Positions 47,642-60,716 of a stretch of DNA of 64,000 nt are shown here, in pieces. Within the stretch, counting starts at the first letter, position 1. Every line of letters starts with the position of its first letter. The notes below the pieces were generated by a model that did not search any database, was not told the DNA's origin, and saw nothing but the letters and a program-made list of their open reading frames with translations. The position numbers and the translations under genes were made by a program. Source of the stretch: Botryotinia globosa (taxonomy: Eukaryota; Ascomycota; Leotiomycetes; Helotiales; Sclerotiniaceae); assembly GCA_014898425.1 (NCBI GenBank), contig RCSZ01000002.1:2294001-2358000 (forward strand). The letters are read 5' to 3'.

Positions 47642-48739
47642 ATGGCACAATTTATACCGCGCACCGCGTTCCCCCAACAACTTTCTCTCCCTCGATCGTA
47701 CTACCTAGGCCATCATGCATCCGGTCTCTCGCGAATGAAAACCATGCTCTCATCCATCGACCTCATTATAGAATGTCGAGACTACAGAGTCCCTCTCACA
47801 TCTCGAAATCCGCTATTTGAACAATCGCTCGCGGGAAGAGAAAGAGTCATCGTGTATACGAAACGGGATTTGGGGTATCAGGGTTTGGCTGTGGATAAAA
47901 AGGTACGATGTTTCCTACACGTATACAGACTCGAGATGCGGTAAACTAATTACTGGGAATGACAGAGAGAAGCAATCATAAAAGATTGGCATAAACCCTC
48001 CTCCACTCTCTTCTCAAATCACAAATCTAAATCCGATATCCAAACTATTCTCTCGCTCTGCAAAGATCATGGTCTTGCGCATCAATCCCTAACCGGTTCT
48101 CGAATTCTTGTAGTGGGTATGCCGAATGTTGGAAAATCTTCCTTGTTAAATGCCCTGCGCATGGCTGGTGTAAACAGAGGCAAAGCAGCTTTCACAGGTG
48201 CCCAACCCGGTATTACGAGAAAAATCGCATCAGGTGTCAAAATAGTCGATCCGGACCCGGAAGCAGGAACAGAGGGTGTCTATTTAGTAGATACTCCCGG
48301 TGTATTTGTACCTTTCGTACCGGATACGGATAGTATGTTGAAACTGGCGTTGGTGGGAAGCGTCAAGGATACTATTATTGCTCCAACGACCTTGGCAGAT
48401 TATTTACTCTTCCTTATTAATTTAAAAGTAGGAGGGAGCGTGTATAAAGAATACTGCGAGGAAACGAATGATATCGTACAGTTTCTAGAGGCAGTTTGTA
48501 GGAAAACGGGACGGTTAGGGAAAGGCGGGGTACCGGATGTAGAGGCTGCAGCGCTTTGGGTTATTCAGAGGTGGAGACAGGGTAATCTGGGGAAATTCGT
48601 GCTAGATGAGGTGGAGGCTGATGGGTTGGAGAAGAAAGTTATGGAGGAGGTTAGGATGAGTGTCAGTCAAGCAAGGAAACAGGCAAAGGATACCCAGAGG
48701 ATGAGGGCGAAGACAAGGAGAGCGGAGTCAATGGGATGA
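47642..48739 (+). CDS. mtg1: Mitochondrial ribosome-assembly GTPase (Mtg1-like)
   Basis: Two exons, 47642-47902 and 47966-48739, joined in phase 0 by a 63-nt intron (GTACGA...ACAG), give 344 aa. The G motifs are circularly permuted as in the YlqF/Mtg1 family: G4 TKRD comes first (YTKRDL), then G1 GMPNVGKSSLLNALR, a GAQPGITR G2 region, and G3 DTPG. The N-terminus is rich in Arg, Gln, Ser and Phe without acidic residues over the first 20 positions, consistent with mitochondrial import. Mtg1 binds the mitochondrial large subunit and is needed for its maturation and so for mitochondrial translation. The C-terminal 50 residues are Lys/Arg/Gln-rich. Length is typical of the family. Confidence 0.93.
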
Positions 48740-49738
48740 GGTTGTGTATACGACCCTCCTTGGAGCATACTAATTTTTTCCTACGCGGCTTCGGTCCCAG
48801 CCTTGAACATATCGTCCCATGTCATCGTGTGATTGTGTAGCTCTGTGTTGTCGTCGATCAACATCAACTATATCACAAACGAACAAGCCAAGGACTTGGG
48901 GCAACGGAAACATGAAATTAGGCGAATACATCGAACCAGATGGATGACTGGCCACCTTATCTACCATCCACTGCTTCACCAATTTAGAAGCTCCGACGAC
49001 CCGAAAGCCACTCATACCCTCGCAACTCTTTCCCAAGTTCCATCAAACCGGACAGTCACTGCAAACCAACTTCAGTTCCCCGTCACAGGCGCTACTACCA
49101 ACAAATCTCCTAGAACAAGGAGAATTAATGTTATGCTGATACAGAATAATAATCTCATCATCGACACGCTATCAATTTCTCGGGGGCTCGCTTAAAGAAT
49201 GTATACACATGAGTGATGAGATGATAGGCGAGTATGCGGAAGAGCTTTAGTATAGCTACCTATATGGTAGATGAAGAATAGGGAAGGAATGGATGAGAAC
49301 TTGTATATACTATCTACTACATGCTATATACTATACTAGTCCGCATTTGTAGTTCTGACACGAATAAACATAAAACTATCTCAGACACGGAAAATGATGT
49401 TATGATGTGACTGATTATTTTTCTCATCGATTACTTTTGATCCAGCGGAAATTAGACAGGAAGAGAAAAAGGGAAGCCATTTATGGTATAACTCAAGTAT
49501 CTCGAGCGCTCCAAGTTTTAAACTGAGGCTGGGGATCCAAGATTAGATTTTCAATTGTTATGTTCTGAATGATTGGCTCGTAAGCTTGCTTGTAGAGAGA
49601 GATCTATCATGTTGGTATTTGGGCAAATTTTATACATTCATCCGCCCCGTCGCTCAAATTTACAGATCACAGATCATATGCATATCATACATTCAACAAA
49701 ACAGAGCGGGGTATTTCCAACCAACAACCACCCAGCCC
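48740..49738. other. Convergent intergenic region, Mtg1 / LeuRS
   Basis: About 1 kb between two convergent genes, so it should contain both 3' ends. The 48833-49195 frame has no recognisable feature. Nothing else is seen. Confidence 0.5.
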
Positions 49739-52700
49739 CTAAACCACAAAATTAACCGTCTTGCCCCTCCCCACAACCACCACTCTCTTACTCCTGCCCG
49801 CTACATCGACCTGTCCCTCCTCTTCCCCAAACCTCCTCATTCCCTCTTCACTTCCCAAAACCCTATTCACAACCCATTTCTGCAACTCTATTTTGTCCAT
49901 TCCCTCTTCCGGAATCGGTATGTCGATTGCAAATCTCAATTTTCCATTGACTTGTACTGCGCATTTTTGAGTTTCGGGAAGTAACCAATTTATCGATCCA
50001 TCTGTCTCTGGGAACTTCGTTTCGAAGATTGAAAGTGTTTCAACACCGCCGTGAGAAATCGACCAACATTCTTCCGCGAAAGCTGGAGTAATAGGTGCCA
50101 TCAATTGAAGCAAGATTCTCGTGGCTGCATTTTCGATTAGACCACTATGCTCTTCTATCCAATTTGCGTTTTGAGAACGAGCAATGACGTTTGTTTGTGA
50201 TGTTTCGCGGCTGACTTTGTTCGCTTCTGTGGTTTCGATGATAAGGTTGGTAAAACTCATCAGATCCGAGACAACGGTATTAAGAGAATGCGTTTCACTA
50301 TAAGCTTCTGTTATATTTGTGATACTTTGTTGCACTGCTCGCCAAAGTTTGATGTCCGCGTGAATCAAGTCCAAAACGGCAGCCCCTCCATTCGAATCTT
50401 GCGTCCCCAAGTGATTCCTTTTGCTTTTCTCTAAAACATCTACCGCAGAAAGAAGATAATCATTGGGAGATGAAGTGTGGTCTTTGACCTTCTGAGATAC
50501 CCCTGTACTTGAGCATACATAATCATGGAGACGTTTCAACCAACGAGTGATACCAGATATCTTCTGCTCATCCCATTCAAGGACCTCGGTTACTGGTGCT
50601 TGAAAAAGCATATGGGCTCTGGTTGCATCGGCACCGTATTTCATCATGCACTGTGCTGGGTCGACGCCATTATATTTAGATTTTGACATCTTCTCATAAC
50701 TAATTTTGGCGATTTCTCCTGATGCAATCAGGATAGGCTTCGATGGCGTGGTGAGATCCACTTCCTCGGGTTTTAAAAATCTACCGTTGGAAGGATCTAA
50801 ATAAGTCTTTCCATGTACCATACCCTGACTAAGAAGCTTCTTAAAGGGTTCCCCAAGAACGTTCTTGGTCGACCCTTCGGGCCAGAGAGGAGTTGTGGAA
50901 AGGAACTTTGATATGAAACGAGCATACAACAAATGCAAAATAGCGTGTTCAACCCCTCCGATATATACATCAACAGGGAGGATTGCATTGGCTGCCTCCG
51001 GAGAGAATGGTGTGGTTGAATTCTTGGGATCAGCAAATCTCATAAAATACCAGCTAGAATCGACAAAGGTATCCATGGTATCAGTATCTCTTTTAGCAGC
51101 GCCACCGCACTTGGGACATGGGACATTGACCCAGTCGTGGGCACCATCAAGAGGATTTCCAGCTTTACCTTTTAGCCAATGGCCTTCAACTGAAGGAAGC
51201 TTAACTGGAAGCTGATCTTTAGGAACAGGGACTGGACCACAACTAGCACAATGAATTATGGGAATAGGGGTACCCCAATATCTCTGTCGACTGACAAGCC
51301 AATCTCTGAGTCGCCATGTCTCAGCAGCTGAACCAAGACCTTCATTTTGGAGCAGCCTGATTATGCCTTGCTTTGCTTTAGCCGTTGTTTGTCCAACGAA
51401 TGATCGTGGATTTTCTAATGTGAGATGACCAGGATGAACATAAGGTTGGTCTGCGGGGACAGCTTTCGAAATACCATCAACAGGAGCAATTACATGCCTC
51501 GGTGGAGTGTCATGGTTATTGTGCTTCCAAAATGCATGATCTCGAGCATCATGCGCTGGCACTCCCATAACTGCTCCATCACCATAATCACCTAATACGT
51601 ATGGTGCAACATAAACGGGTAAAGGTGCTTTAGATGCCTCTGGTGTAGATTTTCGGGATGCTAACGGATGCACGGCACTAACATTGGGAAGAAGATAGCC
51701 AACCTTTGAGTCAGGTGGTAAATCTGACATGCTGTCCAAAAACTGTTGCAATTTTGTATCTTGTTTTGCAAGACCTTGAACAATAGGATGGGTTGCTGCA
51801 AGAGCAATGTATTGAACTCCAAAGATAGTATCCGGTCGGGTGGTGAAGACTTCGACAGACTGCTGAGAACTATCTTCACCTGCTGATATCGAAAATTGAA
51901 TTCGAGCTCCTTTTGATTTCCCCAGCCAATTCTTTTGCATGGCGAGAACTCTTTCCGGCCACATACCTCCCTTAGCCAAGTGATCGATATCTTGAAGCAA
52001 TTGCTCTCGAAATTCAGATATTTTCAGGAACCATTGTTTTAGTAGTCTCTTCTCTACTTTGGCTCCGGATCGCCATGAATTACCATTTGCATCGACCTGT
52101 TCATTTGCAAGAACAGTTTTGTCCACAGGATCATAATTCACTAAAGATTCTGCTTGATATGCTAGACCATGCTCATGAAGAAGAAGAAATATTTCCTGGG
52201 TATGTTTGTAAAAATTGGGATCGCAAGTTGTAATTTCCTGATTCATATTAGCTACCAAATCTATTATTACATTTGTAGACATGCCCTATCCCAATCCCAA
52301 CGTCCATTCCAAGTAATTAGCTGACTCTTCATCTTTTGTATATTCTGTTTTGTCCAGACTGCGGGGTCTATTCCACGTTCAATTGCTGCATTTTCAGCAG
52401 GCAAGCCAAACGCATCCCAACCTATTGGGTGGACAACATTGGAACCTCTCATTGTATGGAATCGTGCCAGGACATCGGAAATCGTGTATGCTCGAAAGTG
52501 ACCCAGGTGAAGATCGCCCGATGGATATGGAAACATAGGTAATATGTAAATTTTCTGGCTCTCATCTTGTTCACTGTCCTTTGCTGATTTCGGCTTTTCC
52601 GTCGTCGTCCACTTCGCACGCCATTTCTGATCCAGAGATGGCAGATCTAAACTTGGAAAGGGGTTGTTAGTAGAAGTAGAAGCGTATCGAGTAAATACGA

Positions 52701-52839
52701 TGGGCTTGATATTTTGCAAAACGGTAGCGGGGTAATTGCGACGACAATATGATAAGGGTCGAAGTAAACTCGTTCGAGATAATGCGCATCTGCGAATGGA
52801 TGACTGCATGATTTTCAAGGCATCACGTCTGCCAGGCAC
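49739..52839 (-). CDS. NAM2: Leucyl-tRNA synthetase, mitochondrial
   Basis: Two exons, 52839-52285 and 52237-49739, give 1017 aa (or 1007 if the Met at 52809 is used; that start opens an Arg/Ser/Leu-rich mitochondrial presequence, [16 protein letters not shown]). Class I signatures: HIGH-box variant HLGH in [14 protein letters not shown], and [12 protein letters not shown]1 editing insert lies in between ([23 protein letters not shown]). The enzyme charges mitochondrial tRNA-Leu; in yeast NAM2 also assists group I intron splicing. The 47-nt intron has a GCATGT donor and a CAG acceptor with branch-like GCTAAT; only this GC-AG splice joins WDWDR to [10 protein letters not shown] in frame. It diverges from the LAT permease gene. 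Confidence 0.95.
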
Positions 52840-53706
52840 CCACTACTCAAGAAATAGTCGGCCAGTGTTGGTTTTGAATTCGCAGATGGCTATATCGCGA
52901 GTTGACTTCTTTTTGAAGTGGATTGTTGTATTTGTGAGGGGTAGGTAGGTAGCTATGAATACCCAAGTACTTTATTAAAATACCTACCTAGGTAGGTACA
53001 CCGGTACGTAAATATAGAAAAGTTGAGCACGGACTCAATTTTACATAACCTCAGCCTTCTCAGCCTTCTCAGCCTTCTCAGCCTTCTCAGCCTTCTCTGG
53101 AATCTGGACTCTGGACTCTGGACTCAGTAATTACCCTCAGAACTCAGGAGTAAATATTAGATACTATTTTAAGTGAGTGAGTCGTGAATCTAGTGAAGTA
53201 TCAAAATATCAAAATATCAAAATATCAATGTATCAATGTATCAAAGCACCAAGAACCCAAAACAAAAGGAAAGCACAGCCAGGTATGTGTATAAAAGTAT
53301 AATACTGCCAAGATCCTCAAATCCCTTAATGGATCACAAAGACAATAAACGTAGATGATCTACTTTGGTACCTCAAAAATAAAACATCCATTGTCTACCG
53401 AGTATCTATCTCTCTGTCTCTTTGGAAACAACCAGTACACATTGCACTTGAGATTCTACGCGCTCTGTTCTTTCGAATCCTTCTTCAATTCAAGTAAATA
53501 TTGATTGATAATTATAAAGCTTTATTTCACTTCCTTTCCTGACTATCCTTCCGATACGAGTTCATTGCGATTGTAAAGTTGCACGTCCGTTATGATTCTA
53601 GCATTGCCATAAACGAGAACCAACAAACAGACTGCCCTTGATCGCCCCCCCTTGAAGCTTCAAAGCATGCGATGCTGGCTTTGAACGACTTTCACGAACA
53701 ATTATA
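52840..53706. promoter_or_regulatory. Divergent promoter region, LeuRS / LAT permease
   Basis: 867 bp shared by divergent genes. Contains an ACCTAGGT palindrome at 52986-52993 embedded in TACCTACCTAGGTAGGTA, five 9-bp CAGCCTTCT repeats at about 53051-53097, three TCTGGAC repeats, and short AAAATATC and AATGTATC repeats at about 53204-53242. CT-rich sequence near 53400-53425. No specific regulator site is assigned. Confidence 0.5.
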
Positions 53707-55610
53707 ATGTCACCAACCTATCAAAGTTTACAGCCTCACGCGCGCGATTCTTTAGAACTAGCTAGTTTAGCATCGAGTTCCCCAGGCGCGAGATCTTCAA
53801 CAGATTCAATATCATCAGATGCTGGTATATCCTCATCACGGAAGCTTTCACTCGAAGAAGACGATCCTTTAGATGACCGAAATCCCGCCGCGAATGGTCG
53901 ACCTGGAAGAGGACATGGCAGAACATATTCTGTCTCTTCGGCCTTCGACTTTTCTTCCAACCTTTACCCTCTGTCTTCTACCGCAGGAGGTTATGCGCCG
54001 ATCGGAGCCCCTATTTCTACGACAAATGGCCAAACTGCCTTGGGAGGAGGATCGTTGGAAAAACACAAGACTTTGACATATCTGAATGGTTTGTCATTGA
54101 TAGTTGGCTTGATAATAGGGTCCGGGATTTTCTCCTCGCCGAGTCAGGTCAATGCAAATGCGGGATCACCAGGCGCATCATTAATTGTATGGGCAATAGC
54201 AGGAATATTAGCATGGACTGGCGCGTCAAGTTACGCGGAACTGGGAGGAGCAATACCATTAAATGGCGGCGCACAAATATATCTTTCCAAGATTTTTGGG
54301 GAGATTTTCGGGTTCTTGTTCACATGGTGTGCGGTCATCGTTCTAAAACCTGGATCGACCGCCATTGTATCGATAATAATGGGAGAATACTTGGTACGGG
54401 CATTCATTGGAGCTGAGGCTGAGAGTGTCAACGTTTGGATTAACAAGAGCGTTGCATTGGTTGGATTGTTTTTCATTACCTTTTTAAATTGTATATCTAC
54501 AAAGTTGGGCACGAGAATGGGAGATATGTTTATGTTCATGAAGTTTATTGCATTGCTTGGAGTTACAATCATTGGTGTCGTGGTAGCCCTTACTGGCTTC
54601 TCTACATCAGGGAAGGCGAATGAGGATTGGAAGAATCACGGATGGTTCGAGGGAACTAGTAGTAGTGCCTCATCATGGGCCGTTGCATTATATGCTGGAT
54701 TGTGGGCCTTTGACGGTTGGGATAATGTGAGCATTCCAAGCCTTCTAGCCAAAACCTTTATTGACTTTCACAGACAAATTATGTGGTTGGAGAGTTCCGG
54801 AACCCTACTCGGGACTTGCCAAGAGTCATCCATACAGCCATGCCATTAGTCATTCTCTCCTATATCCTCGCTAATGTCGCCTATTTCTTCGTCCTACCTC
54901 TAAAAGCTATCAATTCTTCAAATACAGTTGCAGTTATATTTGGGAACAAGGTATTTGGTCCCATTGGATCATTAATACTTGCTCTTATTGTCAGCGCAAG
55001 CTGTTTTGGAGCTCTAAATGCAACAGCCTTCACTAGTGGGCGATTAGTCTATGCAGCTAGCAAAGAAGGTTATCTACCCGCCATGTTTGGCAAAATTGGG
55101 TTTGGAAACCAAGCGGAGCCTTCTGCTAACACTCTCCGAACACGCAATTGGGCATCAAAGAAATTAGCCAGATTCTTCGGTGACGAAGAAACCGGGCTCT
55201 TCTTCACACCCGTTAACGCCATGATTCTCAACGCTCTTTTAACAGCAGTCTATGTCGCTGTCGGCGAATTCGGTACGCTAGTCACCTTTTACGGCGTGGC
55301 TGGCTATACATTCTATTTCTTCACAGTCCTAGGACTCATTGTTCTTCGCGTTCGCGAACCTAATCTCGAACGTCCTTACAAGACTTGGATTACTACACCC
55401 ATAATCTTCTGCTGTGTGAGCTTATTCCTACTTAGCAGAGCAGTCTTTGCGGAACCAATTCAAACACTCATCGTTCTCGCGTTTGTACTCGCTGGAGTGC
55501 CGATATACTACTGGCGGATTCGCGGACGAGATCAAGTCTCCAAGAGAGAAAGAAGTAGCAGTGGGAGCGGAAGTAGCAGTTGGAAATTCTGGGAGAGGGG
55601 CTCAGGTTAG
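53707..55610 (+). CDS. APC-superfamily amino-acid permease, LAT family
   Basis: Two exons, 53707-54726 and 54774-55610, joined in phase 0 by a 47-nt intron (GTGAGC...CACAG), give 618 aa with the join AFDGWDN/TNYVVGEFRNP, the conserved LAT-family sequence. An about 125-residue Ser-rich cytosolic N-terminus precedes TM1 (LSLIVGLIIGSGIFSSPS, the GSGIF substrate-binding glycine motif). About 12 hydrophobic segments follow, with SCFGALNATAFTSGRL and FYGVAGYTFYF typical for the SLC7/LAT group. The tail is basic and Ser/Gly-rich. Related fungal proteins (for example Mup1) import methionine or other neutral amino acids across the plasma membrane; the substrate here is not decided by sequence. Confidence 0.93.
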
Positions 55611-58600
55611 TTTGAGAACCTGTCATGGTAAATTGTCATGCTTCGCATGAATCACTGATCAAGATGGATGAATGATTGAATGAATGCTAGATACAGACAT
55701 GTGAAATAAAGAAAGAAAAAAAGAAAGACGAAGAAACAAGAACATTAATGTCAATACTTAATTGTGTACCAAAATGCATGCTCTATCATCTAATAAGCGT
55801 ATTCCGATAGTATGCTATTGCAATACCTCATTCACATCATCACTCATTGTCCTAATTCAGTTGACATCCTCTACACCGCATCACTATCTCACATAACTTT
55901 CTCTGCTCTATCTCCTCCATCTCCCCCCTTCATATTTAGCCGTATTCATTCTATAAATCCCATCCATGACCATCTAGCCACGATCCACCTAAACCCCCAA
56001 CTTCTAATCTCTTCCCGCATGATCCCTTCTAATTTCTCCTCCCTCCAGAGTCCACACCCATCTAACCTCCATATCAAGCAACTCCACAATCCACACCTCA
56101 AATCCCATAACAAACCCTCTATCCCCACAATCTACTCTAAAACCGACAGACGATCCAAACCACAAACCCACCCATCGAATACCTAATCAAGTAACCGAGT
56201 CAAACTCGCTTCCAACACTGCATAGATTCATTTTCCCCTACATATACCTAGGTACACGTACATACCCAGACACACGACTTTGCATTCGATTTTGACATCA
56301 TATCTGTAATTCAAGAATACAAGTTGTCATTCACAACCTATCATAGATCGATTTATCAATACATATTATCCGCTCAAGGAAGTAAGGACCTAGGTAGTAA
56401 GTAACCAAGGTCAAATACCTACTCAATTGCTCGACCCAGAAATTCAATCTAGAATCCTTTTTACGTATATATATATATATATATATATATATTGAGATTG
56501 AAATTGATATCGGACTTCGCCATACATTCCCTCCATGCTATTGAGTTATTCTGTACCCTACCATCTACTTCCCGTCTACCCATTATCCATAGCCCCATCG
56601 AGTTTAGAACGAACTCCAGAAGAAAGTAAGATAAATCTCTATCGCTATCCCCTTTCCATGTCCATGTCCATGTCCATGTCCATCTCCATCTCCACGACCC
56701 TCTGAATCCTGAGCGCGCGCGCGCAAACATCTCCAAAAGAGCAAGTAGACACAAGTATCTCCAGCACTAGACCCACCCACCACCCACCCATCAACTCGTC
56801 AAAAGAATCTTAACTCCCCATCTCCATAACCTAGTCCGTGTCCAAACCCCTACTCCGCACAAAGCGGCTATACCGCTACGACACCAAAGCAGATCTCCTT
56901 TCCCATGTGCGCGAAAAGCGTGCAACCCACCAGTGATTCCTTTCCCTTTCCCCTTCCATCCCCATCTCCGTCTCCATTCCTTCAACTTCACATCCACCGC
57001 TCTAAGACCTCACTCCCCAAACCCACAGTAAAGACGTTTAAACTTCGTCGTACTCGGACTATCCTCCCCATCAATTCTCCGCTCATGTGGAGCAAATAGC
57101 TCTTGCGAGTTGAGACCCCATTACGCTTCAAGGATAATTGCACAACCAAGCACTAGCAGAATTCGCATCAAACCACCCTTTACATTCTCACTCCTTCCTA
57201 CAATCTAGCCTCCTGACACACAGTCACGAACCATAATAGATTACTCTAGAGCATACCCATACTAAATCCCTCACAAATACACACGCCAGATCCACAGTAA
57301 GCCTCCTACACTCTTCAAAAAGCCTCGGTCGATCTCCCTTGTAATACTTGCCACACTGGTGCCCTCGCTATTAAAGTAGATCGCAACATCAAATGATCTA
57401 AGAGACCCCTGATCAAATCCTTACTCATCTTCATCTTAATCTCATCTACTCTTCGCATCCGTCTTCATGATCCACTGTCAAATTTGCGAATCCCATATTA
57501 TCTTACCGGATGCTTATATGGGGATGCCCCACTAGTACACGTACAAGTAGACCCCAATTTCGCAATCAAGTTAATCAACCAAGCCGGCAGACTAACAAGC
57601 AAGCAAAGAATTATGCTGGTAAGCAACTAGTTAGCACAATATTAGATACATATCCAGAACGAGATTTAAAGAGCGAGACTTATGTCATCCTCACGTTATC
57701 ACTTTTGGCGATAAACCGAATTTCAAGTGTGCATGCTATAAATTTAGAACGAAGGGCGATGGAAGCTAAGGGAGGGAGGGATAGACGAATCTATGCGTAA
57801 GCCGAAAAGTCGGGATTGAGAATACACAATACAAGAAATTTTATACCCGAAAATGCATTATTGAATTTAAGAATGAACATTTGTATCCTGTTGAACTGCA
57901 TATCTCGAAGCCAAGAGAGAGAAAAAAGGCTAAATTCAGACCCTCAAAAACAATTTACCCCGTGATCTCATTCCCCCCCACACTAACCATACTCGTTCCG
58001 CAAAACCCATCCAGTAAAGCCCACATATGAAAGATGACCCGAAACAATCCCCTCAAGCATCTTAAATCTTCAACCTTCAAACTTCAAAGGTGCCGTACAT
58101 ACATACGTGCATCTACACTAAACAAGCGTCGGTCTCGTCCGTCTATCCGTACTGGACTTATATGTATGTGATTGTGATAGCTCATGGGGTTCTTTGCAGG
58201 AAGTAATCACTAAATCCTTGACTAGTGGACCCCTTGTCTACCTAGGCACATAGTAGCATTCGGTTTGAACCAATTACTACCTAGGTGTTCTTCTTCATAA
58301 ATGTATAGTAATCACTAAAGAAATAGTAAAATGGATTCCAAGGTTGATTACTTACAAAGTACTCATTGACTAAGTAAGCAAGTACAGTACCTAGCTCAAA
58401 TAATGAGTTATCTCATGAACGTAATATCAGCATTTAATTTTGGTGTGACCAAATACGCACTAGCGTGGATTAAATTGACATTTAAACATCTGACATAACA
58501 CACCATGTTACCATCACTTTCGTCTCGCTGACCATCAATTTGTTCCCAGCCACTATTCAGAAACAAAATAAAATACTGGAGTACAAGTCCGGTAATACAA

Positions 58601-59848
58601 ATCCTGAATGCGTAAATACGTAAATACGTAAATACGTGAATACGTGAATAATAAGCCCGGCAATGAAAAATAGAGTTAGCACCATCTATCTTGGCTCTAG
58701 GTATTTTGCCGCTCGATCAACAAGAGATCCTCTGAATACATGAGCAATTACTCAAAGGGGAAATACCCTCCGATCCCGTACGGCTTAATGGCGCCACGAC
58801 TGTGCCTCGTGTGGATAACCAAGGATATTTGATTTTCATTATTTTTCTCTTCGTTACTTGCAAAATTCTCCCATATCCACTATTGCAAGTATACAATAGA
58901 CGAAGATTAACCATGATCACAGCCATGGCCATGTAGATTGTTCCTGTATCGATGTGGCACGGCGGGGCAGCGTAACAGCGGGGGTGGAGCGGACATGCTA
59001 GAAAGCCATGTACCCAGAGACCTTGTGTGCTAATGCCCGCAGGGTCTTATTTGACGCCAAGGCTAAAACTGCATGCCGGGTAGATAGATGCATACTTGGT
59101 TGTTTATGGAAGGTGTTCAATCCGAAAATCAATCGTGGCATGGAACATGCCATCTCATAGAATAATCTATTTGTCATACTAGCAAGCCGGCGGCCAAGGC
59201 ATACCCAGAATTGTACAAAGTTGCAAAAGTACGGCGTAGCTGCAGGGACCGGCAAATAGGTACAAGTGAAGGACTTGGTATGCTTGACTGTCTTTGATTG
59301 AGGGAAACAATGGTATGAGAGAAGGAATCCTTCATTTCATGTTATTTGATCCTTCGGAATCCTTGAAAATGAAAGGAAGAGGGTGTGTGTTTTCGTGAAT
59401 GTTCTGAAGCTATTTTGCGTTCTCGTAGATGCGACTAAAGGATCGAGGCTGTGATTGAGGCTTTCAAGCCTCCTCCTGAGCACGGGACGGGAAGAGCGTG
59501 TTGTACAAGTACTACCGTTGTGATATGTCAAATGCATAGCTTTAATGCTATATCCTAGAAACCACGAGGGAAAGTTGTTTAGTTGGGTTGGATAGTGTAG
59601 TTCCTTCCTGTTTGTGTTGTGGGTGAGATGCGACAAAGAATTTGTATAGTGGGGGGTACTTAAATTATGGTAGCATTTACGCAAGGGGTTCTTTGGAGGG
59701 GTTACCGTCCTTCTTAGATGCACATGGGAAAATCGAAGGTTATCGGAAGTTCGAGTGGGGTTACGAATCGCAGACTGAAGTATTTTGTTCTTCTCCCATC
59801 GTAAATGTCGATCCGGCTACGATCGACAATGAATTGGTCCTTTCTTCT
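55611..59848. other. 4.2-kb region without a recognised gene
   Basis: AC-rich on the + strand from about 55800 to 57300. Contains (TA)n at about 56465-56493, (CCATGT)n at about 56657-56684, a GC dinucleotide run GCGCGCGCGCGC at 56714-56725, ACCTAGGT palindromes at 56246-56253, 56388-56395 and 58279-58286, and TACGTAAA/TACGTGAA repeats at about 58610-58650. Open frames are short and featureless. It could host a long non-coding RNA or an orphan small gene that I cannot detect. Confidence 0.45.
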
Positions 59849-60716
59849 TCATTCATCGGCTCCGTCAACTCCGGGCTCGGTCTGGTGAATCCCTCCAGCA
59901 GCAGCTTTCAACGCCTTCTCCTTTGCCTTCCTCTTGACTTTTTTCTCTCTGTTCTTTCTAGCTCTCCTCTCTTTGTCTGCCTCCTCTTTGCTTTCCTTCT
60001 CCCTTGTCATTGCCTGTTCTTGAGCCTCAATTACCCTTCTCCTCTCTCTCATGAGAATCCTCTTCTTCTTGCCTAGTTTCCTCTTCTTCTCCCCATTGGA
60101 ACTGTTTCCGGCCCCGAGGAGGCCATTGCTTCCCAGCTTCTTCTGCCCACTAACGCCAATCTTCACAACCCGGACTCGCCACGGAACTTCCAAGCCCCAA
60201 TTTCTTTTCCCTCTGCCTTCCAAAATCGTTTCTCCACTAATTGCCGCAATGGCGTATTCCTCTTTACGTTGCCCCTCAATTGGACCGGTGAAGTAGTAAC
60301 TCTTGTCCCTTTCCTGAACAACAAAAATCCCTTTATCAATTGCCTCCTCCTTGAGGACTATCTTGCCTTCTTGGACATCTGAGAAAAGCCGAAAGTCGAA
60401 TTCCTCTGCCTGGTCCTGGTTATCTTCCAATGGTGGTGAATGTGAAGCATCATTTATGGATTCAGGATTTAACGCGTTTCCGGTCGCGCATGATTGGAAT
60501 GAAATAGGTCCATACAGTGAAGCAAGCTGGTTGTGAAGTCGAGCGGAGATATCAGGGTCGATTGGTGAAGGTGGTTCGGGAGATGATGATGAGGATCGAG
60601 TATATAGATCTGAACGGCGCACACTATCAATCAAATGTTAGCAGATATTCAAACTGGTGCATTCCTTCCATAAAGAAGCAACACACTCACCGTTTCGCGT
60701 CCGGGAGGTCAAACAT
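59849..60716 (-). CDS. DUF2011-like fungal protein of unknown function
   Basis: Two exons, 60716-60691 and 60623-59849, joined within an Arg codon across a 67-nt intron (GTGAGT...GATAG, branch-like GCTAAC), give 266 aa. Splicing creates MFDLPDAKRVRRSDLY, which is the characteristic start of fungal DUF2011 proteins. A central FDFRLFSD segment and WGLEVPWRVRVVKI are further recognisable blocks, and the C-terminal third is a Lys/Arg/Glu helix-rich region (KKRKLGKKKRILMRERRRV) that resembles nucleolar or RNA-binding tails. Function is not established; nuclear or nucleolar location is inference from the basic tail. Confidence 0.8.
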
